Of a DNA stretch of 64,000 nucleotides, positions 54,474 through 63,890 are shown in pieces. A program made the position numbers and the translations under genes. Origin of the DNA: Mucilaginibacter lacusdianchii (GTDB lineage Bacteria; Bacteroidota; Bacteroidia; Sphingobacteriales; Sphingobacteriaceae); contig NZ_WSRW01000002.1 in the NCBI RefSeq assembly GCF_009770985.1, positions 992,001 to 1,056,000 of the forward strand. The letters run 5' to 3'. The notes beneath the pieces were generated by a model that was not told the origin of the DNA, ran no database searches, and worked only from the letters and a program-made list of their open reading frames with translations. Numbering within the stretch: position 1 is the first letter of the stretch; every line of letters starts with the position of its first letter.

Positions 54474-56660
54474 TTAAAACTTAAATTTAATTCCGCCATT
54501 AATTACAAAACCGTCCAGGGGCGCATAAATATCCCTGAATACCGGATTGGTAACACTCCCTGTATAAATGGCATCAAACTTTGTTTGGCGGGTGTCAGTC
54601 AGGTTTTCAAAATTTATAAATACCGAAAAACGTTCCCATATCTTTTCAGCCATCAGGCCTGCTGTCCAGTAACCTTTTCCTGTTGCCCCGTCATTTAGCC
54701 GTTGCGGACTAAAATAATAGGCCTCTGCACCAATTTTCCATTTATCCTCCACCTCATACATCAATACGTTATTAAGCCGGTGTTTGGATACGAGCGGGTA
54801 AGCAGAAATAGTTGTTAATACGTGCTGTGTTACATCGGCAAAAGTGTAACCCAAAAACAGCTTAAAGTCATGATAAGTAAGCTTCACGTTAGTTTCCATG
54901 CCTTTGGTGTTCAAGTCGGCCCTGGGCTGCTGATACTGTAGGTTGCCATTAGTAAGGGCGGTAAGTAAAATAGGATTATCTATACGGGTATAAAAAAACA
55001 ACTGGTTAATGCTTAAACCAACGGCTCCGTTAAACAGGCCGGTTCGATAATTGATATCATAGTTTGCACCGTATGACCGCTCGGCTTTTGTGTTGGCCAC
55101 ATCTAGAGGTAATACATTGCGAAATTGTATTCGCTCAGCATCTTCGGTGAATACAGTAGGTGCTTTATAACCCAAACCACCACCTAAACGGGTTGAAAAA
55201 TGCTCGTTCACTTTCCATAGCGCAGAAATTCTTGGCAAGAAGAAAAAACCATAATCATTATGATAATCACCTCTGATGCCCGATTCGAGGGTAAGTTTTT
55301 CTTCCGCATTAAAGGTGTTCTGCACAAAGCCACCTATCGTGTTATGCGTATAGCTGCGTAAAGGAAAATTGCTGTTTTTATTTTCACTAAAATGATCGGT
55401 CAGAAAATTAACGCCAACTACCCAGTCAGCTTTTTCACCATTACGGCTATAATCGGCTTCACTGTATGACGATGACTGTACGCCCGAAAAGCGATAATCG
55501 GGTAAAGTGATGATGCGGTCAAAATAACTGATGCTATTTTTGAAGGTTAGTTTTTCCTTGTCATTCAGTTGATGATCAAGTTGTACTTGACTACTGTACC
55601 TACCAGTCTTGTTTTTTTCGAAGTATGAATGCTGCGCATTGCCTCGGCCCTCAATAAAATGCAAATCGCCACCTATGCGATCTTCTGCCGTAGCATTAAT
55701 GCCAATATTCAGGGTAGTATACTCATTAAGGTAAAACCACAGTTTGGGATTGAGCGTGTACCGATTAAACTTAGGTATGGCTGTCAAATCGATATTAGAG
55801 GGATCATAAGGACTCCCATGATTATAAGCGGCATAAATAGTAGTACCTAGCTTTTTAAACTTTTGCCCGTAAAACATGCTGGCATCAAGCCCCCTGGCCG
55901 ATGTGCTGTTTAACAGAAAGTTTAGTTGGCGTTCGTCTGTTGGTGTTTTAGAAACCAGATTGACCAACCCGGCAATTGCCCCGCCACCATACAAGGTTGA
56001 GGAAGACCCTTTAATAACTTCAACCTGTTTTAAATCGAGCGGTGCTATTTGTAATAAGCCCAATCCACCAGAAAAACCTGAATATAATGGGAAGCCATCA
56101 CGTATAATCTGCGTGTATTTTCCATCCAGTCCCTGAATGCGAATGCTAGAATTGCCACTGGTAGCCGATGTTTGCTGCGTTTGAATGCCGGTACTTTCGG
56201 CAAGCAGCATACGAATGTCTCCGGGTTTCATGTTACCTTTCTCTTCCAGTTCTTCACCGGATATCACCTCAACACGTGTAGGGATGTTAGCAATAGTACG
56301 GCTGCTGCGTGTTGCCGATACGGTAACCTCGGTAAGTTCTTCGCCCTCATCATCACCCAAAGGCATAAGCTGTACAACAACAGGGTCAGAACTACGAAAT
56401 GGAAAGATTATCGTATCCAGCTTAGTAATGTATCCCACATAGCGAAATTGCAGCACCTGTACACCATCGGGAATGGCTGTTAAAGTAATTGTGCCGCTTG
56501 TATCAGTAGTGGCACCTTTGTTGGTGCCTTGTAAAAGCACGGTAGCGCCTACTAAGGGTTCATTAGTTTTTCCGTCTTTAACAACAGCCTTTAAAGTATT
56601 CTGAGAAAAAGATATGGTAGTATATAGCAGTGCTGCAATGAGCACCAAAAGATGTTTCAT
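54474..56660 (-). CDS. TonB-dependent outer-membrane receptor, non-SusC type
   Basis: 728 residues from the ATG at 56660, where the signal peptide starts (MKHLLVLIAALLYTTISFSQ); a GTG extension to 56699 is rejected. A carboxypeptidase-regulatory-like domain (about 20-105), plug (about 120-230; VTVSATRSSRTIANIPTRVE, VEVIKGSSSTLYGGGAIAGL) and a 22-strand barrel ending FKF follow. Known: this size and plug are those of siderophore, metal or cobalamin receptors rather than SusC. The small Cys-rich DUF6660-like gene lies 61 bp upstream on the same strand and such pairs are seen in metal-related loci, so a metal or metal chelate is the likely cargo (inference). Confidence 0.92.
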   Translation of the reverse strand: MKHLLVLIAALLYTTISFSQNTLKAVVKDGKTNEPLVGATVLLQGTNKGATTDTSGTITLTAIPDGVQVLQFRYVGYITKLDTIIFPFRSSDPVVVQLMPLGDDEGEELTEVTVSATRSSRTIANIPTRVEVISGEELEEKGNMKPGDIRMLLAESTGIQTQQTSATSGNSSIRIQGLDGKYTQIIRDGFPLYSGFSGGLGLLQIAPLDLKQVEVIKGSSSTLYGGGAIAGLVNLVSKTPTDERQLNFLLNSTSARGLDASMFYGQKFKKLGTTIYAAYNHGSPYDPSNIDLTAIPKFNRYTLNPKLWFYLNEYTTLNIGINATAEDRIGGDLHFIEGRGNAQHSYFEKNKTGRYSSQVQLDHQLNDKEKLTFKNSISYFDRIITLPDYRFSGVQSSSYSEADYSRNGEKADWVVGVNFLTDHFSENKNSNFPLRSYTHNTIGGFVQNTFNAEEKLTLESGIRGDYHNDYGFFFLPRISALWKVNEHFSTRLGGGLGYKAPTVFTEDAERIQFRNVLPLDVANTKAERSYGANYDINYRTGLFNGAVGLSINQLFFYTRIDNPILLTALTNGNLQYQQPRADLNTKGMETNVKLTYHDFKLFLGYTFADVTQHVLTTISAYPLVSKHRLNNVLMYEVEDKWKIGAEAYYFSPQRLNDGATGKGYWTAGLMAEKIWERFSVFINFENLTDTRQTKFDAIYTGSVTNPVFRDIYAPLDGFVINGGIKFKF

Positions 56661-56720
56661 TAAATTTATGATTAAGTTAATACCTGAAATTTTAGCCACA
56701 CGTATGGCTATGCAGTAGAA

Positions 56721-57038
56721 TTAACTTAACCGGGGCGGTTGCCAGATAGCAAGCGCTATATCTTTATGGGCGGGCTGACAGTAAGGCGTATAACTACGCT
56801 CGGGCTGTTCTGCGATAAGGCTGATGGTATGAACAACAGATTTAGCTATGATGAAACCGATGCATGAACCGCATGAAAAGAAGGGTGAACAACCTGCACA
56901 TTCCTTTTCTTTGGACGACTGTTTATCTCTCTGTTCGTGCTTTACATCTATACGGCTCTCACAATCCCTGTCTGCACAACAAGGCCTTGCCGATAGGATC
57001 AGCACAAAGGCGGCAAACATCAGGCAAAGCTGTTTCAT
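56721..57038 (-). CDS. Small Cys-rich exported protein, DUF6660-like
   Basis: 105 residues: N-terminal signal-like segment (MKQLCLMFAAFVLILSARP) then a Cys-rich chain. Nine Cys are seen (5, 20, 21, 26, 47, 50, 56, 59, 87), including CAGC and CGSC spacings (C-x2-C twice within 47-59), and a His/Lys/Glu-rich hydrophilic stretch (33-46). The pattern resembles DUF6660 proteins of Bacteroidota. It has no known reaction. The paired C-x2-C sites suggest metal binding or disulfides. It is probably co-transcribed with the TonB receptor downstream. Confidence 0.75.
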   Translation of the reverse strand: MKQLCLMFAAFVLILSARPCCADRDCESRIDVKHEQRDKQSSKEKECAGCSPFFSCGSCIGFIIAKSVVHTISLIAEQPERSYTPYCQPAHKDIALAIWQPPRLS

Positions 57039-57079
57039 CCGGCAAAAATAGTTAATTGTTTGACTATGATGAAACTGAA

Positions 57080-57130
57080 AACGGTCTTGTTTTAACAGTT
57101 CAGTAACAGACCTATTGAAACAAGACCGTT
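57080..57130. terminator. 13-bp inverted repeat with 25-nt loop
   Basis: AACGGTCTTGTTT (57080-57092) and AAACAAGACCGTT (57118-57130) are exact reverse complements. It lies 51 bp past the stop of the TlpA-like gene and upstream of the Cys-rich gene. It may end the TlpA transcript. The long loop and weak T-run leave room for a regulatory role in the leader of the metal-receptor operon. Confidence 0.5.
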
Positions 57131-57180
57131 CATAAAATATAATTCGGTTCAGTGATTATGTACGGCAATTTTGCCCTTTC

Positions 57181-58353
57181 TTACAAACCTTTTTCTTTTA
57201 ATTTGGCTACGATATTATCAATACCGATGTTAAAATCTGTAACCATGCCGGTTTTAGTATTCACTAAAACATAACAAGGAATAGCTTCATAACCCAAATT
57301 TTCCTTCAAAACCCCTTCAGTAGCAGGGGTAATCCAGTACTGGGTATAATTGAAGGGGTTTGTTTTTAAGTAAGTCTGCCAAGTCTTGATTTGCCTATCC
57401 AAAGCCACACCAACAATCTTAAGCTTTTTATTGCTTTTAAATTGTTCTTGTATCTTCTTTAGTTGGGGATGCTGCTGCCTGCAAGGGCCGCACCACGTCG
57501 CCCAAAAATCTATCAATATATAGTCACAACCTTCGGTTAAGTCTTTATAGGCAAGTGTACCTCCCTGAGCGTTTGTAAAGTTAACCGCCGGAAAAATCAC
57601 ATTTTCTTTTGGTGTGTATCGCTTTACCATTTTATCGTAAAGCGTTTGCATGTTATCTATTTTGTCTTTACCTATTGCCTTCTCATCCATGTTCTTTAAA
57701 ACTGCCAGTATCTCGTCTTTATAAGGATAAGCCCCTCCTGGCAATGGAAGATTAATCAGATTCCTTAAGTTTTCGGCAGAAAGAAGTGATGAATTATGGT
57801 CGTTAATCACTTTAAGCTCTGCCAGTATCCTTTTTTTGTTGGCATAGTCTGTACCACGCTGGTCAACATCTTTGTAATACTGGGTGATGATACTGTCATT
57901 AAGGGCCTGCTCTCTGTTTAGTTGCCCGCCGTAAGTTTTTATCTTGCTAACAGCCGGGTTAACTGTTAAATGCATGGTTGTGCTATCTATCAAAAACCAA
58001 TACAGATCCTTACGAGAATTAATTTTTTTGGCTTTAAGCTCCCGCTCGTAAATGGTTTTGTTCATTTCGGCCAACCCACTTAAAAACAGACCGGCATGCA
58101 GCACCGTATCTTTTAGCGGTTTGTTAAGAGAAAGCTCGAATCGTCCGTTTTTAATTTCGCTTTTATGAAATTGGGGCTCTTCATACCCTATAATCACGTA
58201 AACATATGCTTTGTAAGCACTGCCAGATATGCTCCCGTCAATCTTTATATGTTCATCTTGAGCAAGCAACGGCGTTGCTATAATGGTCAGCAAAACTACC
58301 GCAGTAAATTGAAGTGCAGCTTTTGCAAAATTAAGTTTGTTCGTAATTTTCAT
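57181..58353 (-). CDS. Periplasmic TlpA-type thiol:disulfide oxidoreductase with DUF4369
   Basis: 390 residues. Signal peptide to about 31 (ATPLLAQ), a DUF4369-type N-terminal beta domain (about 35-140), a helical linker (about 145-245), then an AhpC/TSA-thioredoxin fold (about 252-388) with the redox motif WCGPC at 287-291 in FWATWCGPC. The cis-Pro is in YEAIPCYVLV. Known: such proteins reduce disulfides in the periplasm, for example in cytochrome maturation or for secreted Cys proteins. The Cys-rich exported protein encoded next on the same strand is a possible client (inference). The gene is monocistronic or leads into that pair. Confidence 0.93.
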   Translation of the reverse strand: MKITNKLNFAKAALQFTAVVLLTIIATPLLAQDEHIKIDGSISGSAYKAYVYVIIGYEEPQFHKSEIKNGRFELSLNKPLKDTVLHAGLFLSGLAEMNKTIYERELKAKKINSRKDLYWFLIDSTTMHLTVNPAVSKIKTYGGQLNREQALNDSIITQYYKDVDQRGTDYANKKRILAELKVINDHNSSLLSAENLRNLINLPLPGGAYPYKDEILAVLKNMDEKAIGKDKIDNMQTLYDKMVKRYTPKENVIFPAVNFTNAQGGTLAYKDLTEGCDYILIDFWATWCGPCRQQHPQLKKIQEQFKSNKKLKIVGVALDRQIKTWQTYLKTNPFNYTQYWITPATEGVLKENLGYEAIPCYVLVNTKTGMVTDFNIGIDNIVAKLKEKGL

Positions 58354-58671
58354 GGATAAATTGGTTCAGGTTGGTGATAATCTGGATAGGTAATTGTATA
58401 TCTTAAACAATTAAGAGACAATCCAAGATAGCAAATAATAATTTAACTACCACCAGTGCCTCAATAAATACATGTATGGGTTCGGCGTTTTAAAATTAGA
58501 TTAAGACTGTAATTGCCCCTACGGTTAAGTCGTAAATTTTGCAGTTCATCACAGAAAAACAAAACATAATCCATGCATTGAATTACTAATTTTTATTGAA
58601 AGTGCATTCTTTAGAAATAGTTTTTTACTTTTAACGCTAACCAATCTCGAACATTCCTAAACCACTTTTAG
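58354..58671. other. 318-bp divergent intergenic region, TlpA-like / acyltransferase
   Basis: The region separates divergent genes and should hold both promoters. The only near-consensus items are TAAATTTTG near 58530 and TACTTTTA at 58626-58633 on the plus strand, each one position off TAnnTTTG and without a good -33 box. I see no hairpin, repeat or coding frame. Confidence 0.4.
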
Positions 58672-59763
58672 ATGAATTCTGCTGATTCCAGTGCAAATCC
58701 TTTTAAAACCAAGCAACATTTTGAAATTTTAGACGGCTTAAGAGGTATAGCTGCTGTGGCGGTAATCATTTTCCATTTTATGGAATTTGCGGTACCCGAT
58801 TACAGCAAAAGTTTTATTGCCCATGCTTACTTGGCGGTTGATTTCTTTTTTTGCTTGTCGGGCTTTGTAATTGCTTATGCTTATGATAACCGATTGCCCA
58901 ACATAGGCTTATTATCTTTTTTTAAACTTCGGCTTATCCGCTTGCATCCGTTGGTCATTATCGGCTCGGTGCTGGGCTTACTCACCTTTGTTTTTGATCC
59001 CTTTAGTACGCTTTACCAGAGCTACGGCGTAGGTAAAACTTTTTTGATGTTTATAACATCTTGTTTTTTAATACCCTATCCACTTGTTAAGGAGCGGTAC
59101 TTTAATCTTTTTCACCTTAACCCGCCAAGCTGGTCGTTGCTTTGGGAATATATAGCCAACATTTTCTACGCGCTTATACTTTTTAAACTGCGTAATTATA
59201 TTTTGTGGATATTAACCATAGTTGCTGCCTTAGCCTTATGTTATGAAGCATCTAAATCTGGTTATTTAGGCGTGGGCTGGGGTGGCGACAATATTGTAGG
59301 CGGGACCATCCGCGTTTCTTACTCGTTTTTAATAGGTATGCTGGTGTACCGTTCGGGCTGGATCATCAAATCGCGCCTTGGTTTTGTTGCGGTGAGCATG
59401 CTGTTGCTCGCTGCATTTTTAGTACCTTATGTAGATAAACTTAACCGTTTTACAGATCCGCTGATTGTGCTTTTCTATTTTCCGTTTTTGGTAGCTTTAG
59501 GTGCCGGTGCTGGCCTTGGTTCCCAATTTACCAAATTTTGCAGGTTTTTGGGCGATTTGTCTTATCCCCTTTATATGATTCATTATCCATTTTTGTGGCT
59601 GTTTTTAAGCTACCTGGAGGTAAAAAAACCGTCTATGACACAAATGGAAATTATGATCCCTATAGCGGCTTTGTTTTTGATTGCACTGGCTTATTTAATT
59701 ATGCGTTTTGTAGATCTTCCTATTCGTAAGTATCTTAAGCATAAAATGAGTAAAAAGATTTAG
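58672..59763 (+). CDS. Acyltransferase family 3 (AT3) membrane protein
   Basis: 363 residues with about ten hydrophobic segments. The signature R-x10-H is Arg24 and His35 in DGLRGIAAVAVIIFHF. Further AT3 hallmarks are AVDFFFCLSGFVIAY, LRLIRLHP and PSWSLLWEY. Known: this is the OafA/NodX-like branch that O-acylates sugars at the cell surface. It is more typical of the family than the protein at 1694-2839. The gene stands alone, converges on the histidine kinase gene and shares a hairpin with it. The acceptor is unknown. Confidence 0.94.
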   Translation: MNSADSSANPFKTKQHFEILDGLRGIAAVAVIIFHFMEFAVPDYSKSFIAHAYLAVDFFFCLSGFVIAYAYDNRLPNIGLLSFFKLRLIRLHPLVIIGSVLGLLTFVFDPFSTLYQSYGVGKTFLMFITSCFLIPYPLVKERYFNLFHLNPPSWSLLWEYIANIFYALILFKLRNYILWILTIVAALALCYEASKSGYLGVGWGGDNIVGGTIRVSYSFLIGMLVYRSGWIIKSRLGFVAVSMLLLAAFLVPYVDKLNRFTDPLIVLFYFPFLVALGAGAGLGSQFTKFCRFLGDLSYPLYMIHYPFLWLFLSYLEVKKPSMTQMEIMIPIAALFLIALAYLIMRFVDLPIRKYLKHKMSKKI

Positions 59764-59770
59764 ATATAAA

Positions 59771-59799
59771 ATCTAAGCAGCTATTGCAGCTGCTTAGAT
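59771..59799. terminator. Perfect 12-bp hairpin overlapping the histidine kinase stop codon
   Basis: ATCTAAGCAGCT (59771-59782) and AGCTGCTTAGAT (59788-59799) pair exactly around ATTGC. The TAA stop of the kinase gene (59796-59794) lies inside the right arm. It begins 7 bp after the acyltransferase stop, so it probably terminates both genes. Confidence 0.65.
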
Positions 59800-62700
59800 G
59801 GGTAAGCTGAAAGTAAACGTCGAGCCTTTGCCCTCATCGCTGTTTACCCATATTTTACCGCCATGCCTTTCAATAATTTCGGCACATAGGTACAAGCCAA
59901 TACCGAATCCCGAAATGTGCCTGGTATTACTGGTTTCTACGCGGTAATAGCGTTCAAATAATTTCTGTTTGTCTTCTTCCTTAATACCTATTCCGTCATC
60001 CTGAACGCTCACCTGAACGCTGTTTTCAATTACTTGGCACTGCACTACAACCTGCTTTCCCTTGGGCGAGTACTTGATAGCGTTACTGATTAAATTTGAA
60101 ATGACAGACTCGATCTTATCATGATCGGCACAAACTTCCACTACATTACCAGGTACAAATTGGATATGATGGTTAGTTACCGTTAATTTTGTTTCTTCAA
60201 TAACATTGATAATCAGGTGTTGTAAAATAAAGCGTGTCTTTTCAATAGCCATTTTACCAGATTCGAGCCTCGATATATTTAAAAAGCCGTTAATCATGGT
60301 TTCCATTTTTTTCACCTGAAGGCTTGACTTTTCAACCGCTCCCTGTAAAAAAGCGTCCTCACTTTTTTTCATTTTTAAACCGGCTACCTGCAATAAGGCT
60401 TTTAGTGAGGTAAGCGGCGTTTTCAATTCATGGCTTACAATACCAATAAAATCATTTTTGCGTTGCTCATCTTTCTTTTGCTCCGTTACATCCAACAAAA
60501 CACCACTCAGGCGGATAGCCTGTTGCTGTTCGTTAAAAAGCGCTTTGCCTTTGGCTCTAACAACCCTTGATACCTGATCAAGCGGATTGACAATAGTATA
60601 ATAAGTATCATAATCTCCGCCCGATGCATAGTTCATAGCGTGTTCGATATTTTGAATAACACGTTCGCGATCTGCTTCGGCAATGGCCGCCAAGGCATCT
60701 GATAATTCTATCTCATCCTGCGGCTGTAGGCCAAACCATGCTTTAGTAAGCTCATTACCTACAAACCGTCCTGTTTCAGGGTTCAAATCCCATGTGGCCA
60801 GACCAGAAGCGTCAATTGCCAATTGTAATTCGTCCTGACTAACCTTTAAGGCTTCATTTAGCGTAACCAATTCTTCATTAACGGCCGACTGCTCTTCGTT
60901 GGCTGATTTCAGTTCTTCATTAGTTGAGGCCAGTTCCTCATTTAACTGCTGAACTTCTTCACGCGCAACTACCTGAGCTGTTACATCAATAGCAGTAAAA
61001 ATTACACCTACGATATTATCATGTGCATCCCGATATGGTTGGTATACAGAGTCAAGATATAAGGTTTCTATGTTGCCGTTACGGAACATAATCACAGGCC
61101 GTTCCTGGGTTTCGAAGGTATTGCCCGTTGTATAAACACTATGCAATATTTCTTCCAGCCCCTGTCCTTTAGCCTCGGGCAAGGCATCAAAAACAGGCCT
61201 GTTTTGAATCACCTCGCGCGGTTTACCCCAAAGTGTTATCATGCGATCATTGGCTACATCTACCGTGTAATCGGCACCAAGCAAAATGCTTTTGGCAACC
61301 GGCGAGCGCATAATAATGTTATAAAGGCTTTTGTGACTTTGTTCTACCTCTAATTTGGCAGTAGCCAGGTCGGTCACATCAGCTGCCGTATTCATTACGC
61401 CGTAAACGTTGCCTTGCTGATCAAACAGCGGCGTAAAATCGTAATTGAAGTAGAACGGCTGTAATTTGCCATTAACCAAAAGGTCAACCCTTTGATTGGT
61501 TGCGTGGTAAGGTTTACCGGTGGTGTATACCTCGTCCAGACGCTCATAAACGCCAGTACCTGCCAGTTCTGGCAACACTTCCGCATAAGTTTTGCCAATT
61601 AAATCGCTTCCGCGGTTCCATGCATCAATAATAGCCTGATTAAGCATTTCTATTCGCATTTCCCTACCCATGTATACACCTATCGGAAAGGGAGCACTTT
61701 CAATTACACTACGTACTTTCTGTTCGCTGGTAGCTAGTTGCTGCACCAACTCCTCAAGCCGGTTCCGGCTTTCGTAAAGCTCTTCGTTAGTAACCCGAAT
61801 TTCTTCATTCATGGCGGTTAGCTCTTCGTTAAGCGCCTGTTGCTCACTTTCACTTTCCTGTAAAGCCGAGGTACGTTCTTCTACCTTACGTTCCAGATTT
61901 TCATTAAGCTCGGCAAACTGTTCCTGCGTCCGCTTCAATTCCTCATTAGTTACAATAAGCTCTTCATTACCCGACATCAGTTCTTCGTTACTTGCCTGAA
62001 GTTCCTGATAAGCCTGCTGTAATTCTTCGTTCAGTCGCTGTAGCTTTTGCTCATTTTCCTCAAGTAACTTTCGGGCGGCTACATGTTCGGTCACTTCGTA
62101 TTTAAAGCTCAAAACAGCGTTAATTTCGCCATTATCATCTCTTAAGGGTTGATATACAACGTTAAAGTAATGATCGCTCAGCTGACCTCCGGTTTTACCA
62201 GCAAGGGGTACACCTATTTCCGTATCGATGAATGGCTCACCAGTTGTATAAACGGTGTTTAAAATATTCCAGATAGGCTCATCCTTTATTTCAGGCAAAG
62301 CTTCAAGCAAAGGCATACCCAATACTTCACGTCCCGGAAATAACTCTTTTTGATATTGAGGATTAACATATGTAAAAACCAAATCCGATCCACTAACCAC
62401 CGCAATTTGTGCAGGTATGGCATGAAAAAGCATTTCCATTTGCCGGCTCATGCTGTTTGCACTGGCTTTGGCCTTACGTTCCGTTTCCAAACTATCGGCC
62501 AAATGCCGTTTACTCAAAACCTGGTCTGTAACATCCTGGGTTTCGTGTATAATGTAGCTAATTCCGCCGTCATCATCCAGCACCGGCTTGTGCATAGTTT
62601 GCCAATAACATTCTTTCAAATGTCCAGGCCTATGAGGGTCTGGTATATCAAAACGGGTTAGGGGTATGCGGTGCGGTTGTTTGGTGGCCAAAACCTGTTC

Positions 62701-62937
62701 TAAAGATTCGGCAACACCGCCTTCTTTTCCGGCCGACCATTCGGGCATTCTTGGAAAGACGTCGAAAAAGTAACGGCCAACAATTTCTACTCTTGGCTTT
62801 CCGATGAGTTTAATATGGTCATCACTAGCAGTAAGTATAGTAAGCTCCGGAGAGAGTACCACACAGCAAATGGGTAGTGTTTCAAAAACGCGTAAAGCAA
62901 TTGCCGGCAAAGTCGGACTGCTTAAATCTTCCATCAT
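59794..62937 (-). CDS. Cytoplasmic multi-PAS sensor histidine kinase with heptad coiled coils
   Basis: 1047 residues, no membrane segment. Five PAS-type domains are seen (about 15-140, 165-288, 408-530, 535-658, 705-820). Two coiled coils lie between them (about 285-408 and 655-706), built on NEEL repeats spaced exactly seven residues apart. HisKA follows with phospho-acceptor His836 (VSHELKTPLTSL), then HATPase_c with NLISNAIKYSP, DDGIGI and GFGIGLYL. There is no receiver domain and no response regulator next to it, so its partner is elsewhere. Known: several PAS domains allow sensing of redox, light or ligands; none can be assigned here. The start could also be the second ATG (62934). Confidence 0.93.
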   Translation of the reverse strand: MMEDLSSPTLPAIALRVFETLPICCVVLSPELTILTASDDHIKLIGKPRVEIVGRYFFDVFPRMPEWSAGKEGGVAESLEQVLATKQPHRIPLTRFDIPDPHRPGHLKECYWQTMHKPVLDDDGGISYIIHETQDVTDQVLSKRHLADSLETERKAKASANSMSRQMEMLFHAIPAQIAVVSGSDLVFTYVNPQYQKELFPGREVLGMPLLEALPEIKDEPIWNILNTVYTTGEPFIDTEIGVPLAGKTGGQLSDHYFNVVYQPLRDDNGEINAVLSFKYEVTEHVAARKLLEENEQKLQRLNEELQQAYQELQASNEELMSGNEELIVTNEELKRTQEQFAELNENLERKVEERTSALQESESEQQALNEELTAMNEEIRVTNEELYESRNRLEELVQQLATSEQKVRSVIESAPFPIGVYMGREMRIEMLNQAIIDAWNRGSDLIGKTYAEVLPELAGTGVYERLDEVYTTGKPYHATNQRVDLLVNGKLQPFYFNYDFTPLFDQQGNVYGVMNTAADVTDLATAKLEVEQSHKSLYNIIMRSPVAKSILLGADYTVDVANDRMITLWGKPREVIQNRPVFDALPEAKGQGLEEILHSVYTTGNTFETQERPVIMFRNGNIETLYLDSVYQPYRDAHDNIVGVIFTAIDVTAQVVAREEVQQLNEELASTNEELKSANEEQSAVNEELVTLNEALKVSQDELQLAIDASGLATWDLNPETGRFVGNELTKAWFGLQPQDEIELSDALAAIAEADRERVIQNIEHAMNYASGGDYDTYYTIVNPLDQVSRVVRAKGKALFNEQQQAIRLSGVLLDVTEQKKDEQRKNDFIGIVSHELKTPLTSLKALLQVAGLKMKKSEDAFLQGAVEKSSLQVKKMETMINGFLNISRLESGKMAIEKTRFILQHLIINVIEETKLTVTNHHIQFVPGNVVEVCADHDKIESVISNLISNAIKYSPKGKQVVVQCQVIENSVQVSVQDDGIGIKEEDKQKLFERYYRVETSNTRHISGFGIGLYLCAEIIERHGGKIWVNSDEGKGSTFTFSLPI

Positions 62938-63275
62938 ATCCGTTTATTTCAGTAGAAATACAAGAATACGGATAAAATAAAATAAGTAGAACCTGAATTG
63001 AAAGGTTGAAAATTATTTTACCCTAAATAACACTCATAACATAAGCGATCAGGTAATAATTCTTTTGCAGCTCACTTGATTTTAATTTGAAAGTATTAAT
63101 CTGCTAAAAGTGGACTTGTTACATCAGGTTTGCAGAAGATACTTTATAAATATACTCGTCATACAAACTTGTTTTCCGTTCTGTTGTAAAGAAATATAGG
63201 AAGCCCTGTTTTATTTTGACAGCAAACTAACTTATAACAACAACAAACTGTACGGTTACCCCTATCTTTACCTGC
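62938..63275. other. 338-bp divergent intergenic region, kinase / PAP2
   Basis: AT-rich DNA between divergent genes. TATCTTTA at 63263-63270 is one base off the -7 consensus but lies too close to the PAP2 ATG. I find no palindrome, hairpin or coding frame that I can support. Confidence 0.4.
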
Positions 63276-63890
63276 ATGATGTCCTTGCTTTTTAAACAAC
63301 CGCTAAGGTTTATTTTTGCATTTGTATTTTGCATATCAACAGGATGCAGTTTGTACGCGCAAGAAGTGGTGCCACCAACACGCTGGGACGATAGGGTGTT
63401 AATTAATATGGCTAATAACCGCACACCCGAGAAAACTGCTTTTCTTAGATGGATGACCAACACGCAGCTGTATGGTGACATTGGTGTACCTGCCGGTTTG
63501 CTTATTGGCGGCATCGCATCAGGCAACAAAGAGATGCGCCAAAATGCTCTTTATGTAGCCAGCAGTACGGCAGTTTCAGCCGGCATAATGACATTGATTA
63601 AGCATTTTGTTAAGCGCCCCCGGCCATTTATTCGCAACGTAAAAATTATTCCGGTATACCGTGCAGGTAGTACCTCTTTCCCATCGGGCCATACAACATC
63701 TACATTTTCAACAGCTACGGCACTAAGCTTGGCTTATCCAAAATGGTATGTTATTGCACCGGCTTATCTTTGGGCTGGTACGGTTAGCTATTCCAGAATG
63801 TATTTGGGCGAACATTACCCAACAGATGTGGTTGGCGGTGTAGCTCTGGGTGCCGGTACGGCTGCATCACTTTTATTTTTGAGAAAATAG
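63276..63890 (+). CDS. Exported PAP2-family phosphatase
   Basis: 204 residues; signal peptide to about 29 (SLYAQ). The three PAP2 motifs are complete: K109-x6-R116-P117 (KHFVKRPRP), P136-S-G-H139 (FPSGHTTSTF), and S173-R-x5-H180-x3-D184 (SRMYLGEHYPTD). Known: these are vanadium-haloperoxidase-fold acid phosphatases acting on lipid phosphates such as undecaprenyl pyrophosphate or phosphatidic acid, or on soluble phosphate esters. The strong signal peptide and only a few hydrophobic segments suggest a periplasmic or weakly anchored enzyme. ATG 63279 is an equally good start. Confidence 0.94.
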   Translation: MMSLLFKQPLRFIFAFVFCISTGCSLYAQEVVPPTRWDDRVLINMANNRTPEKTAFLRWMTNTQLYGDIGVPAGLLIGGIASGNKEMRQNALYVASSTAVSAGIMTLIKHFVKRPRPFIRNVKIIPVYRAGSTSFPSGHTTSTFSTATALSLAYPKWYVIAPAYLWAGTVSYSRMYLGEHYPTDVVGGVALGAGTAASLLFLRK

